Shown here: positions 16,299-25,051 of the stretch, piece after piece
Position numbering within the stretch: the first letter of the stretch is position 1
How the letters are laid out: each line of letters opens with the position of its first letter
Origin: Pseudomonadota bacterium
GTDB lineage: Bacteria; Pseudomonadota; Alphaproteobacteria; Micropepsales; Micropepsaceae
Assembly (NCBI GenBank): GCA_021804785.1
Contig: JAJZGY010000022.1
Coordinates: 1 to 39,389 of the forward strand
Length of the DNA: 39,389 nt
Direction of reading: 5' to 3'
The notes under the pieces: generated by a model
Seen by the model: the letters and a program-made list of their open reading frames with translations, nothing else
Database searches by the model: none
Told to the model about the DNA's origin: nothing
Made by a program: the position numbers and the translations under genes

Positions 16299-16541
16299 AT
16301 GACCGATATTCTCCCAGATCGGCTCTCGGCCAACCCGAGAAGTCCCTATTACGATGAAGCTCTTATCGAACGGGGAGTTGGTGTACGCTTCAACGGCGTT
16401 GAAAAGACCAATGTTGAGGAATACTGCGTGAGTGAAGGCTGGGTACGCCTTGCGGTCGGCAAGACCGTGGACCGCAAGGGTAGTCCCATGACCATCAAAT
16501 ACAAGGGGCAGGTTGAACCCTATTTTCGTACCGCCGGCTGA
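16299..16541 (+). CDS. DUF3297 family protein
   Basis: An 80-residue soluble protein matching the small conserved DUF3297 family: LPDRLSANPRSPYYDEALIERGVGVRFNG and a C-terminal MTIKYKGQVEPYFR. No enzyme motif is visible and the function is unknown. ATG 16299 is chosen because the family N-terminus starts there; an in-frame start at 16266 would add 11 residues. The 200-bp spacer upstream has three GATCGCGG copies (around 16121-16160) and no gene. Confidence 0.85.
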   Translation: MTDILPDRLSANPRSPYYDEALIERGVGVRFNGVEKTNVEEYCVSEGWVRLAVGKTVDRKGSPMTIKYKGQVEPYFRTAG

Positions 16542-16568
16542 GCTCTGGCCTGCAGCAGAAAGCCCTGC

Positions 16569-17075
16569 TTAGTTTCCGCCCAGATAGTCAGCCTTGCCGA
16601 TATCGATGCCCTTGTGCCGCAGTAGCCCGTAGGCGGTGGTGACATGGAAGAAGAAATTTGGCAGCGCATAGCTGGTTGCGAAGTCGCGCCCGTTCATCTC
16701 GAAATTGCGGTGAGGCGTCTTGATAACGATGTGACGGTCTTCGGCGCCGTCAAACTGTGCGGGCTTGAAGCTTTTGAGGTAGTCCAGCGTCTTGGTAATA
16801 CGCTGACGCAACTCGTCGAAGGTGTGCTCGGTGTCCGGAAAGCTTGGGGCTTCGCTGCCGCTCAGTCGCGCTGCACAACCCTTGGCGGCGTCCGAAGCGA
16901 TCTGAATTTGGCGCTTGAATGGGTGCATATCCGGCGCGAGGCGGGCTTCAACCAGGTCTTCAAGGGCTACCCCCTTGGCTGCCGCCTGGTCCTTCGCCTT
17001 GTCGAGGATCGCGCCGAGATTATGCAGCATGCGCATCATTGGAGGAAGTGTAGCTTCATAAATGGAAAAGGACAT
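16569..17075 (-). CDS. DUF1993 family protein
   Basis: A 168-residue, mainly helical protein of the DUF1993 family, which is distantly related to DinB-like four-helix bundles. Family patterns are LPPMMRMLHNLGAILDKA near the start, the RLAPDMHPFKRQIQIASD stretch (about 45-65), and FHVTTAYGLLRHKGIDIGKADYLG at the end. Function is unknown. The start at ATG 17075 has AGGAG at correct spacing; the longer frame to 17180 lacks family similarity. Confidence 0.87.
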   Translation of the reverse strand: MSFSIYEATLPPMMRMLHNLGAILDKAKDQAAAKGVALEDLVEARLAPDMHPFKRQIQIASDAAKGCAARLSGSEAPSFPDTEHTFDELRQRITKTLDYLKSFKPAQFDGAEDRHIVIKTPHRNFEMNGRDFATSYALPNFFFHVTTAYGLLRHKGIDIGKADYLGGN

Positions 17076-17180
17076 TATCCGGCTCCTAAAGATTGGACTG
17101 GTTAATTTTGCCAACACACGATTGCTTGCCACACCTAGCTGCGCAGTCGGGCGCATGATGGCGTGGGAGAGGTGGTACAC

Positions 17181-17210
17181 AAAAGGCCCGGTGGTTCCAC
17201 CGGGCCTTCC
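17181..17210 (-). terminator. Rho-independent terminator of groESL
   Basis: AAGGCCCGGTGG (17183-17194) pairs with the following CCACCGGGCCTT. On the minus strand the stem is followed by TTTTGTG. It lies about 60 nt beyond the groEL stop. Confidence 0.85.
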
Positions 17211-17267
17211 GTAACTTGGTCAGGCAGGCAATGCGGCTCAGTCGAGCCACACTGCCGGATGACGGAC

Positions 17268-18920
<1,653 letters not shown>

Positions 18921-19005
18921 CTAAATTACAAAATACGAAGGTCGGCCGGCATGCCCGATACCCAGGACTGAAAGATCCCGCGGGCGCGCTGCCGGTCCTG
19001 GTGGG

Positions 19006-19323
19006 TCAAGCGGCCTTCTTGGCGGGGGCCTTGCGGCCTTCGATGATGCCCATGATGTCGGACTCCTTCATGATCAGGAGTTCTTGACCATCAATTTTGA
19101 CCTCAGTGCCCGACCACTTGCCGAAGAGCACAAAGTCGCCAACCTTGACTTCCGGGGCGACGCGCTTGCCGTGCTCGTCAAGAGCGCCCGGGCCGACGGC
19201 GATGATCTCGCCTTCCTGTGGCTTCTCCTGGGCGGTCTCTGGGATGATGATGCCGCCGGAGGACTTTTGCTCCTCCTGCACGCGGCGGACGACCACGCGG
19301 TCGCCGAGCGGACGGAACTTCAT
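19006..19323 (-). CDS. groES: Co-chaperonin GroES
   Basis: A 105-residue GroES subunit: [14 protein letters not shown] at the start, the mobile loop [20 protein letters not shown] (about residues 16-35) and [21 protein letters not shown]. The tail RKAPAKKAA is slightly longer than usual and lysine-rich, as in several alphaproteobacteria. ATG 19323 is chosen over an upstream in-frame GTG/TTG because GAGGAG lies just before it. It is the first gene of the operon, below a CIRCE element and a heat-shock promoter. Confidence 0.98.
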   Translation of the reverse strand: MKFRPLGDRVVVRRVQEEQKSSGGIIIPETAQEKPQEGEIIAVGPGALDEHGKRVAPEVKVGDFVLFGKWSGTEVKIDGQELLIMKESDIMGIIEGRKAPAKKAA

Positions 19324-19384
19324 AGTAATTCTCCTCAATAATTCAATTACTTAACCTGATGTGACGGCCCCGATCACGGGGCTG

Positions 19385-19411
19385 GCAGCACTCCTCCGGG
19401 GAGAGTGCCAG
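19385..19411 (-). promoter_or_regulatory. CIRCE operator (HrcA site)
   Basis: GCACTC (19388-19393), a 9-nt spacer and GAGTGC (19403-19408) form the CIRCE inverted repeat. The core hexamers match the TTAGCACTC-N9-GAGTGCTAA consensus exactly, while the outer bases diverge (GCA/CAG instead of TTA/TAA). It lies in the groES leader just after the expected transcription start, so HrcA would repress groESL. Confidence 0.88.
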
Positions 19412-19423
19412 TCAACGGTGGGG

Positions 19424-19452
19424 ACATAGTCACGCAGCCGTGAAGAGTCAAG
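19424..19452 (-). promoter_or_regulatory. RpoH-type heat-shock promoter of groESL
   Basis: On the minus strand CTTGAC (19447-19452) and CTATGT (19424-19429) are 17 nt apart, fitting the alphaproteobacterial RpoH pattern (CTTG, 17-18 nt, CYTAT-like). TTGACT-N17-TATGTC could also serve sigma-70. The predicted start near 19416 lies immediately upstream of the CIRCE repeat. Confidence 0.65.
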
Positions 19453-19568
19453 AGGCGAGGCCAGTACCGCGGTCAGCTTGTGGCGCGGGGACCCGGGGGG
19501 CCCATGGACTTGCGATACCCTCGTCGCGCGGCTAGGCCTTGGAAGGTGGAATTATCAGAAAGACCGGT

Positions 19569-20051
19569 ATGAGCTCGTTTCCAGAAGGTTTTGCGCCCAT
19601 GCGCCTGTCGATGGGCTTTCTTGAAGCCAATGGTCCCTTGTTTGGACGTTGGGACGGAACGCAGCTGCGCCTCGGCTTTCGCGTCGAGGAGCGGCATTGC
19701 AATCCGGGCAAGGTCTGCCACGGCGGCATGCTCGCGCTTTTTGCCGACATGCTGCTTCCGATCGCCGCCCGGTTTCAGGCCAAACAGGACATGGGGTTCT
19801 TGCCCACCATCAACTTGACCTGTGATTATCTCGCGCCGGCGCCATTGGGAGCTTGGGTGGAAGGGACGGCTGGGCCGGTACGCATCACCAAAAACCTCCT
19901 GTTCGCCCAGGGCATCGCAACAGCGGACGAGGTTCCGGTTTTGCGGGCTAATGGCATTTTCAAGATCACCTCTGCGGGTTCCAGCAAGGCGGGAGATATT
20001 TCGGTGAACAGTCTCTTTGGCTTCGTGAAGCAGGATCCTGCGCAAATTTAG
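19569..20051 (+). CDS. PaaI-type hotdog thioesterase
   Basis: A 160-residue hotdog-fold protein with the PaaI family motif CNPGKVCHGGMLALFADMLL (about residues 45-64), where HGGM..L.D carries the active-site region, followed by LTCDYLAPAPLGAWVEGTA. Such enzymes hydrolyse acyl- or aryl-CoA thioesters; the acyl group is not predictable. The start is ATG 19569; an in-frame TTG at 19539 would add ten residues. Confidence 0.87.
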   Translation: MSSFPEGFAPMRLSMGFLEANGPLFGRWDGTQLRLGFRVEERHCNPGKVCHGGMLALFADMLLPIAARFQAKQDMGFLPTINLTCDYLAPAPLGAWVEGTAGPVRITKNLLFAQGIATADEVPVLRANGIFKITSAGSSKAGDISVNSLFGFVKQDPAQI

Positions 20052-20130
20052 GGACGGTTTTCAGTTTGAATCATTATGAGCCGCCATAAGCCAGCAGGTC
20101 ACTCTGCGCAGTCTCTGCTAGATTTTGAGC

Positions 20131-20364
20131 ATGAGCGAACCTCCTGTTCAACCTCCTGGCTTCAAGGCTCCTTCCCGCGGCCGCATGCGCTTTCTGCACG
20201 ATGTTGCAGTATTTCAGGGAAAGCTTCTTCTGGATAATGTGCGCAACCTCACGCTCGTAGCCTTGTCACGTGTTGCCGTGCTCCTCGATCTCACAAGCAA
20301 AGACGCAGTGGACGGGAAGAAATTCTGTGCGGTCCTGCGCTGGGGTCAGACGTGTCAGCAGTGA
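20131..20364 (+). CDS. Small conserved hypothetical protein
   Basis: A 77-residue protein beginning MSEPPVQPPGFKAPSRGR, with a central FQGKLLLDNVRNLTLVALSRVAVLLDL segment. I have the impression that similar 'FQ.KL..D..R.L...P.S..A.LLDL' small proteins occur in other proteobacteria, possibly as membrane-associated amphipathic helices. No function can be given. ATG 20131 is preferred to TTG 20125. Confidence 0.55.
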   Translation: MSEPPVQPPGFKAPSRGRMRFLHDVAVFQGKLLLDNVRNLTLVALSRVAVLLDLTSKDAVDGKKFCAVLRWGQTCQQ

Positions 20365-20469
20365 CCAAGCTTTACAGCATGCTCAAGGGCGAATGAGGCT
20401 CTGCTACAGGGCGTGCGGCGTTGCGGGTGTAGACCGCCTGACTGGGCCCGCCGCGCAGGCTAGCTCCAG

Positions 20470-21510
20470 CTAGGCCCCGATGAAGCCTTCGAGCACGTTC
20501 ACGGTGTTTTCGGCGAGATGGGCAAGGTCATAGCCGCCTTCAAACACGAATACGGTCGGTTGGTTAAGCTGCGCGATGGCCTCTCCCAGCCTGAGATAGT
20601 CTGCACTTTGAAGCCGAAAGCGGCAAATGGGATCAAGGGCGAAGGTATCAAGCCCCAGCGACACCAGCAATACATCCGGGGAAAAAGCGCTGATACGCGT
20701 TATGGCCGTGCCCAGAGCCTCGCTATAGCCCTGCCAATCCGTCGCAACCGGCAGTGGCAGGTTGAGATTGAAACCCTCACCCTGTTCCTGACCTGTTTCC
20801 TCGGCAAAGCCCCAATACACCGGATAGGCGAATGCCGGGTCGGCATGGAGCGAAACGAACAGAACATCGTTGCGCGCGTAGAATATGTCCTGTGTCCCAT
20901 TACCATGATGATAATCAACATCAATGATCGCGCAGCGGGCGCCATGATCGACCAGGAACTGCGCTGCGATGGCCACATTATTCAGATAGCAATAGCCGCC
21001 AAACAGTGTCGCGCTCGCATGGTGACCCGGGGGGCGGGTGAGGGCAAAAGCTGCCCTTTCTCCGTCACCTACCGCAAGAGCTGCTGACAATGCCGTGTTG
21101 ACGGCAGCTAATGCAGCGCTCCATGAACCCTTGGTGAGCGGGGTGCCAGTGTCGAAACAGTAGCGGCCAAGCTGGGCTAAAACATCTTCCCGCAACAGGC
21201 CATCGGAGTGACGAAAGCCGAGGACCTGCGGAGAAAATACCGAAGGTATGGCATCGATGTTTGGGTGCATGTCGGCCCATCGCGCGTATGCGCTTTTCAG
21301 AAAGGCGACAAACGCCGGATCATGAACTCTGAGAGCCGGCGCAGAGGTAAATTCAGAGGGAGCGAGGATTGGCCCCAGGCCGCGGCTGACAATACGGCTG
21401 CGAACGGCTTCAACCCGTTCAGGGATTTCCACTGCGGGCGTCATGCGACCAGCTTCGAATTCCTGCAGGGGGGCGTGGGCACTGTGCTGTGCAGTATAGA
21501 AGGTCTTCAT
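20470..21510 (-). CDS. Histone-deacetylase-fold amidohydrolase, acetylpolyamine amidohydrolase type
   Basis: A 346-residue arginase/deacetylase-fold zinc enzyme. The complete active site is visible: the histidine pair in RPPGHHA, the zinc ligands Asp and His in DVDYHHGNGTQ, the third zinc Asp in LGLDTFALDP, and the transition-state tyrosine in FEGGYDL. The N-terminal half (AGRMTPAVEIPERVEAV, VHDPAFVAFLKSAYARW) and the DTFALDP form resemble bacterial acetylpolyamine amidohydrolases more than AcuC. The likely reaction is removal of acetyl groups from acetylated polyamines or related amines. Three neighbouring genes (this one, the DMT transporter, and the D-threonine-aldolase-like gene facing away) act on amines or amino acids, but no shared pathway is proven. 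Confidence 0.9.
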   Translation of the reverse strand: MKTFYTAQHSAHAPLQEFEAGRMTPAVEIPERVEAVRSRIVSRGLGPILAPSEFTSAPALRVHDPAFVAFLKSAYARWADMHPNIDAIPSVFSPQVLGFRHSDGLLREDVLAQLGRYCFDTGTPLTKGSWSAALAAVNTALSAALAVGDGERAAFALTRPPGHHASATLFGGYCYLNNVAIAAQFLVDHGARCAIIDVDYHHGNGTQDIFYARNDVLFVSLHADPAFAYPVYWGFAEETGQEQGEGFNLNLPLPVATDWQGYSEALGTAITRISAFSPDVLLVSLGLDTFALDPICRFRLQSADYLRLGEAIAQLNQPTVFVFEGGYDLAHLAENTVNVLEGFIGA

Positions 21511-21811
21511 CGCTTTGCCCCACCGCTATGCTCCACTCTGGATTTTGTGGACGCGACGGATCGCCCTTTAATGTCTCTTCTCGAATATTCGGTTTGATAA
21601 CGCGCCAGTCATCCACTCATTTTGCAGCGCATACAGTGTAGTCTCTTTCCACGTCATCACACCTTCCACGCCTGAGGTGGCTGGAGGCCATGGCTTCGAC
21701 ATGGCCTTAAATCCGCCCCCCGATAAGACAGCGACCCTCTTAAGGACCTTCTCAGGTCGCAGTTGGAGGGCGGTAGCTATGCCGCAGCATGCCGCCAACG
21801 CTGCCAGGAAC
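21511..21811. other. 300-bp spacer between the DMT transporter and deacetylase genes
   Basis: A minus-strand frame (21568-21798) ends in MTWKETTLYALQNEWMTGAL but has no recognised family and a doubtful start, so I leave it uncalled. The stretch should contain the deacetylase promoter; I see no convincing -35/-10 pair. Confidence 0.4.
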
Positions 21812-22645
21812 TCAAGCGCCCGCCAGAACCATGGCCCCGACAGCGATGGCCGCCGCCGCGAGCCATCGCCTCGGTCCCATCCGTTCGCGCAGAAAAATCA
21901 CGGCGAGCGCTGTTCCAAAGAGCACGCTTGTTTCACGCAAGGCCGCCAGGCGCGCAGTAGCGCCCCAGCGATAAGCTAGGAGGGCTGCGCCATAACTCGC
22001 TATCGCCAGCGTCCCGAGCAGTGGTGCCTTGACTACCTGGTGACGGGCTGCAACCAGAACCCTCCATCCCCGCACGGCAGGCGCCACCACTGCAACCGCT
22101 GCGCCATAGGCGATGAAGAACCAGGCAATATAGACGTATGGATCAGCCACAGCGCGTATGCCTGTCGCATCGATCAGCGTGTAGGTCCCGATGGTGCACC
22201 CCGTTGCCAGAGCATAGGCCATGCCTGTACCTGCGCCTGCGGTCTTGCGATGTGACCAGCCAAGGCCCACCACGCCACCACAGACAAAGACAATACCCAA
22301 TATTTCAAGCCCACCCACCGGTTGGTGGAGGACAAGCACGACGCCGAGCGCTGCAAAGAGTGGGCCGCTACCCCTGGCCACCGGATAAGCCACTGAAAAG
22401 GCGGCACTCTCATAGGCGCGAACCAGAAGATATTCGTATACCGCGTGAACCACGGCCGTCGCCAGCAGCAGCCTGGCTGCGAGGCCTTGGGGTTCTGGCA
22501 ACAGGACGAGAGCTGGGATCATCACCACCGCAGAACTCGCGCCGATCAGAAGCCGGATCGCAAATTTGTCTTCCGCCTGCTTGGTCATGAGGTTGATGAC
22601 GGCATGAAGGAAGGCCGATATCAGGATGAGAAACAGTGCAGACAT
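21812..22645 (-). CDS. EamA/DMT-superfamily transporter
   Basis: A 277-residue protein with about ten membrane helices and two EamA repeats; the second ends VIFLRERMGPRRWLAAAAIAVGAMVLAGA. It starts MSALFLILISAFLHAVINLMTKQ, which has the DMT N-terminal helix; the longer frame to 22708 adds a non-hydrophobic extension that overlaps the divergent gene's leader. The substrate is unknown. It shares a 68-bp divergent promoter region with the D-amino-acid enzyme and lies upstream of the deacetylase gene on the same strand. Confidence 0.86.
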   Translation of the reverse strand: MSALFLILISAFLHAVINLMTKQAEDKFAIRLLIGASSAVVMIPALVLLPEPQGLAARLLLATAVVHAVYEYLLVRAYESAAFSVAYPVARGSGPLFAALGVVLVLHQPVGGLEILGIVFVCGGVVGLGWSHRKTAGAGTGMAYALATGCTIGTYTLIDATGIRAVADPYVYIAWFFIAYGAAVAVVAPAVRGWRVLVAARHQVVKAPLLGTLAIASYGAALLAYRWGATARLAALRETSVLFGTALAVIFLRERMGPRRWLAAAAIAVGAMVLAGA

Positions 22646-22713
22646 GCTTGAATTTGCCGCCCGTCTCGGAAAGTCTTCAGGGCGAAGCCAAGCATGAAGT
22701 GGGCGCAAAGACG

Positions 22714-23850
22714 ATGGCGGAATTTCTCAACGCGGACCTGATCGGGGTACAAGGTGGCGCGGCGCGGCTGCAGACCCCGGCTCTGGTCGTCGATCTTGAT
22801 ATACTTGATACCAATATTGCCGCGATGACGGCGTATGCGAACCAGTGCGGCATCGGTCTGCGTCCCCATGCCAAGACCCACAAGTGCGTGGAGATTTCAA
22901 AGCGCCAGATCGCAGCGGGGGCACTTGGGATCTGCGTGGCCAAACTTGGGGAGGCTGAGGCGCAGGCGGATGGTGGAATCGATTCGGTGCTGATCACCTC
23001 GCCGGTGGTCAGTGAGGCCGGCATCCGCCGGCTTGTGACGCTCAATGGACGGCTGGGCGAGTTGATCACGGTCTGCGACAACGCGGAAGTCAGCTTGCGG
23101 TTGTCCGCCGCGGCGCAGGCCATGGGAAAGCGGTTGAAGGTGCTGGTTGATATTGATCCGGGCCTCGGGCGCACCGGGGTGCTGCCGGGCGAACAAGCCT
23201 ACGACCTGGTTCGTCGTGTGGCCGCAGCTCCTGGTCTCGAATATGTTGGCCTGCAGTGCTATGCGGGTCAGGTTCAACATCTTGAATCAGCCAACGAGCG
23301 ACGCACTGCGTCGCTTGCGGTCTTGGCCGAACTCAGACGATTTTGCGGCGGACTGGATGACCTGGGCCTGATGCCCAAAATTGTCTCCGGTGGTGGTACA
23401 GGGACGTTTGACATCGACCCGGACGCCAGAACGCTCACCGAATTGCAGGTGGGGTCCTATGTGTTCATGGATCGTCAGTATAACGAGGTGTGGGAAAAAA
23501 CTGGAGGTCAGGCCCCGTTCGCAACCTCGCTGTTTGTGCAGGCGACAGTGATCAGTGCCAATCGCGATGGCCTGGCCACAACCGACGCGGGATACAAATC
23601 ATTCGCGACCGATGCGGGGCCTCCTCAGCTCATTGCGGGCGCGCCAGAGGGAGCAAGCTATTTCTTTTTTGGCGATGAACAGGGGGGCATATTCTATTCA
23701 GGTGCCACGAAGCTCGTTCCCGGTCAGGCCGTGGGCTGTATTGTGCCGCATTGTGATCCGACTGTTAACCTCTACGACTGCCTTCATGCGGTTCGCGGAG
23801 ATACGCTGGAGGCAGTCTGGCACATCGAGGGACGTGGACGTTCTGCCTAA
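22714..23850 (+). CDS. D-threonine aldolase / D-serine dehydratase-type PLP enzyme (DSD1 family)
   Basis: A 378-residue fold-type III PLP enzyme with an alanine-racemase-like N-terminal barrel; the PLP lysine is K54 in RPHAKTHKC. The C-terminal domain carries the metal site in VPHCDPTVNLYD: H346, C347, D348. D-threonine aldolases bind their metal through H-x-D, while D-serine dehydratases use H-x-C. The His/Asp pair here, at nearly the same numbers as in the Achromobacter (Alcaligenes) xylosoxidans aldolase, favours aldolase (D-threonine to glycine and acetaldehyde). D-beta-hydroxy amino acids in general may be substrates. ATG 22714 is used; the longer frame from 22636 overlaps the divergent transporter start. 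Confidence 0.85.
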   Translation: MAEFLNADLIGVQGGAARLQTPALVVDLDILDTNIAAMTAYANQCGIGLRPHAKTHKCVEISKRQIAAGALGICVAKLGEAEAQADGGIDSVLITSPVVSEAGIRRLVTLNGRLGELITVCDNAEVSLRLSAAAQAMGKRLKVLVDIDPGLGRTGVLPGEQAYDLVRRVAAAPGLEYVGLQCYAGQVQHLESANERRTASLAVLAELRRFCGGLDDLGLMPKIVSGGGTGTFDIDPDARTLTELQVGSYVFMDRQYNEVWEKTGGQAPFATSLFVQATVISANRDGLATTDAGYKSFATDAGPPQLIAGAPEGASYFFFGDEQGGIFYSGATKLVPGQAVGCIVPHCDPTVNLYDCLHAVRGDTLEAVWHIEGRGRSA

Positions 23851-23963
23851 ATTTCGAGCACCGTGACAAAGGTTGGTTCCGTCTTGACCGTGGATCCTTG
23901 TTCATTTCGGGTTCAGGTGACAGGACAAAAATTGCCTCCGATGGGTTGAGGCAGGAGGAACCT

Positions 23964-24536
23964 ATGAAGAATTTCACCAAGCTTGTCTGCGGAGCTGCGT
24001 TGGCGGGGGTGATATCCCTGGCCGCAGCCGTGCCCGCTGTTGCTGGCTGGGGTGTTTCGATCGGCGTGGGCCAACCGGTCTACGGTTATGGCTATGCTTA
24101 CGGTCCCGGTTACGCTTACGGCCCTCCCACCTGCGGGGGTTATTACGGCTCCTATTATTACGGGGAGCCATATTGCGGCTACGATGTCTACAAGGGGCCC
24201 GTATATTGGAACGGATACTGGTATCAGGGCCCAATCTATTACCGCTGGTATGGTGGCCGGCGACTGTTCTGGCTAGATGGTGAATGGCATGACTGGGATC
24301 ATGCGCGCTGGTCGGGCTGGGACGGCGAACGCTTCCACGACTGGCTCCGTGTGGGCGGAGACTGGCACGGTGACCGTGGTGAGTGGCACGGTGACGGCGG
24401 AGACTGGCACGGCGACCGCGGTGAGTGGCACGGCGGCCATGGAGACTGGCACCGTGATCATGGAGACCGGCATGGTGGCCGTGGAGACTGGCACGGTGAC
24501 CACGGCGATCATCACGACCATGGGCATCATCACTAG
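23964..24536 (+). CDS. Secreted Gly/Tyr-rich protein with His-rich heptad repeats
   Basis: A 190-residue protein with a clear signal peptide (residues 1-27, ending AVPAVA) and GGAGGAA before ATG 23964. Residues 28-105 are rich in Gly, Tyr and Trp with a YGYGYAYGPGYAYG-type stretch, like small outer-surface YXWGXW-type proteins. Residues 132-180 are seven tandem heptads of the form G-D/E-W-H-G-D-x, and the end is GDHHDHGHHH. The dense His/Asp array suggests binding of divalent metal ions in the periplasm or at the cell surface; this is inference. No cognate metal-transport gene is adjacent. The protein is not assignable to a characterised family. Confidence 0.85.
   Translation: MKNFTKLVCGAALAGVISLAAAVPAVAGWGVSIGVGQPVYGYGYAYGPGYAYGPPTCGGYYGSYYYGEPYCGYDVYKGPVYWNGYWYQGPIYYRWYGGRRLFWLDGEWHDWDHARWSGWDGERFHDWLRVGGDWHGDRGEWHGDGGDWHGDRGEWHGGHGDWHRDHGDRHGGRGDWHGDHGDHHDHGHHH
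24357..24503 (+). repeat. Seven tandem 21-bp repeats within the His-rich protein gene
   Basis: Seven consecutive 21-bp units, GGAGACTGGCACGGTGACCG-like, alternate GAC/GAG in the second codon (D/E) in units 1-4. Several third-position differences between units (GGT/GGC, CGT/CGC) show age or selection on the protein rather than recent slippage. They encode heptads 132-180. Confidence 0.9.
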
Positions 24537-25051
24537 ATCCTCTTAGGAGGTGGAGCAGTGAGGTCCGGATGGCACCTCACTGCCCGCTCTGGATCATGTC
24601 CATGAGCCGCCCTGCGTATCCCGGTGGCACGACTGCATAGCCTGACACTCTCCAGTTGTGCTTTAATTGTTGGATTAGGCGGTGTTTCTGTACAAAGATG
24701 TCGCAATGGAGCTATGCATTGCACGCATCTTTGATCACGTTAGGTTCTTTGTTAGCTTCCGCCCGATTTTTCAAAGACATCGGGCATGGCCATCACGCGC
24801 CGTTCGTCGAAGCTTCCGAACCTGAGTTCCCGCCTTTGGCGTGACCTCGCCCCTAATTTTTGCGGGGTCGTCACGACGTCCGTCAGCGCGTGCCGTGATC
24901 TGCTGATCACTAACATCAAAATTTGCGTGTCTGCGGGAACTTCAGCCGGCCAGGAATGCTGGACCGTGACGGGCAGGCACTCGCCACACGGTTTGGCAGC
25001 CCTACAGCCTCGTCCCACCATCTGAACTGATACTTCAACAAGAGGACTGTC
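24537..25051. other. 515-bp spacer upstream of ald
   Basis: No gene is supported; short frames such as 24786-25025 lack motifs. The middle (about 24650-24790) is A+T-richer than its surroundings and probably contains the ald promoter, but I cannot assign boxes. A strong hairpin (24555-24583) lies at the left end. Confidence 0.5.
24555..24583 (+). terminator. Perfect 10-bp hairpin after the His-rich protein gene
   Basis: GCAGTGAGGT (24555-24564) and ACCTCACTGC (24574-24583) pair perfectly across a 9-nt loop, 19 nt after the stop codon. No T-run follows, so it may act as a transcript-end stabiliser or a T-less terminator. Confidence 0.5.

Noticed and set aside
21568-21798. 76-codon minus-strand frame after the DMT transporter
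   Set aside because: The end (MTWKETTLYALQNEW) looks protein-like, but there is no family match and no sound start, so it is described only as spacer.
24786-25025. 79-codon plus-strand frame upstream of ald
   Set aside because: No motif and no ribosome binding site; more likely the ald leader.
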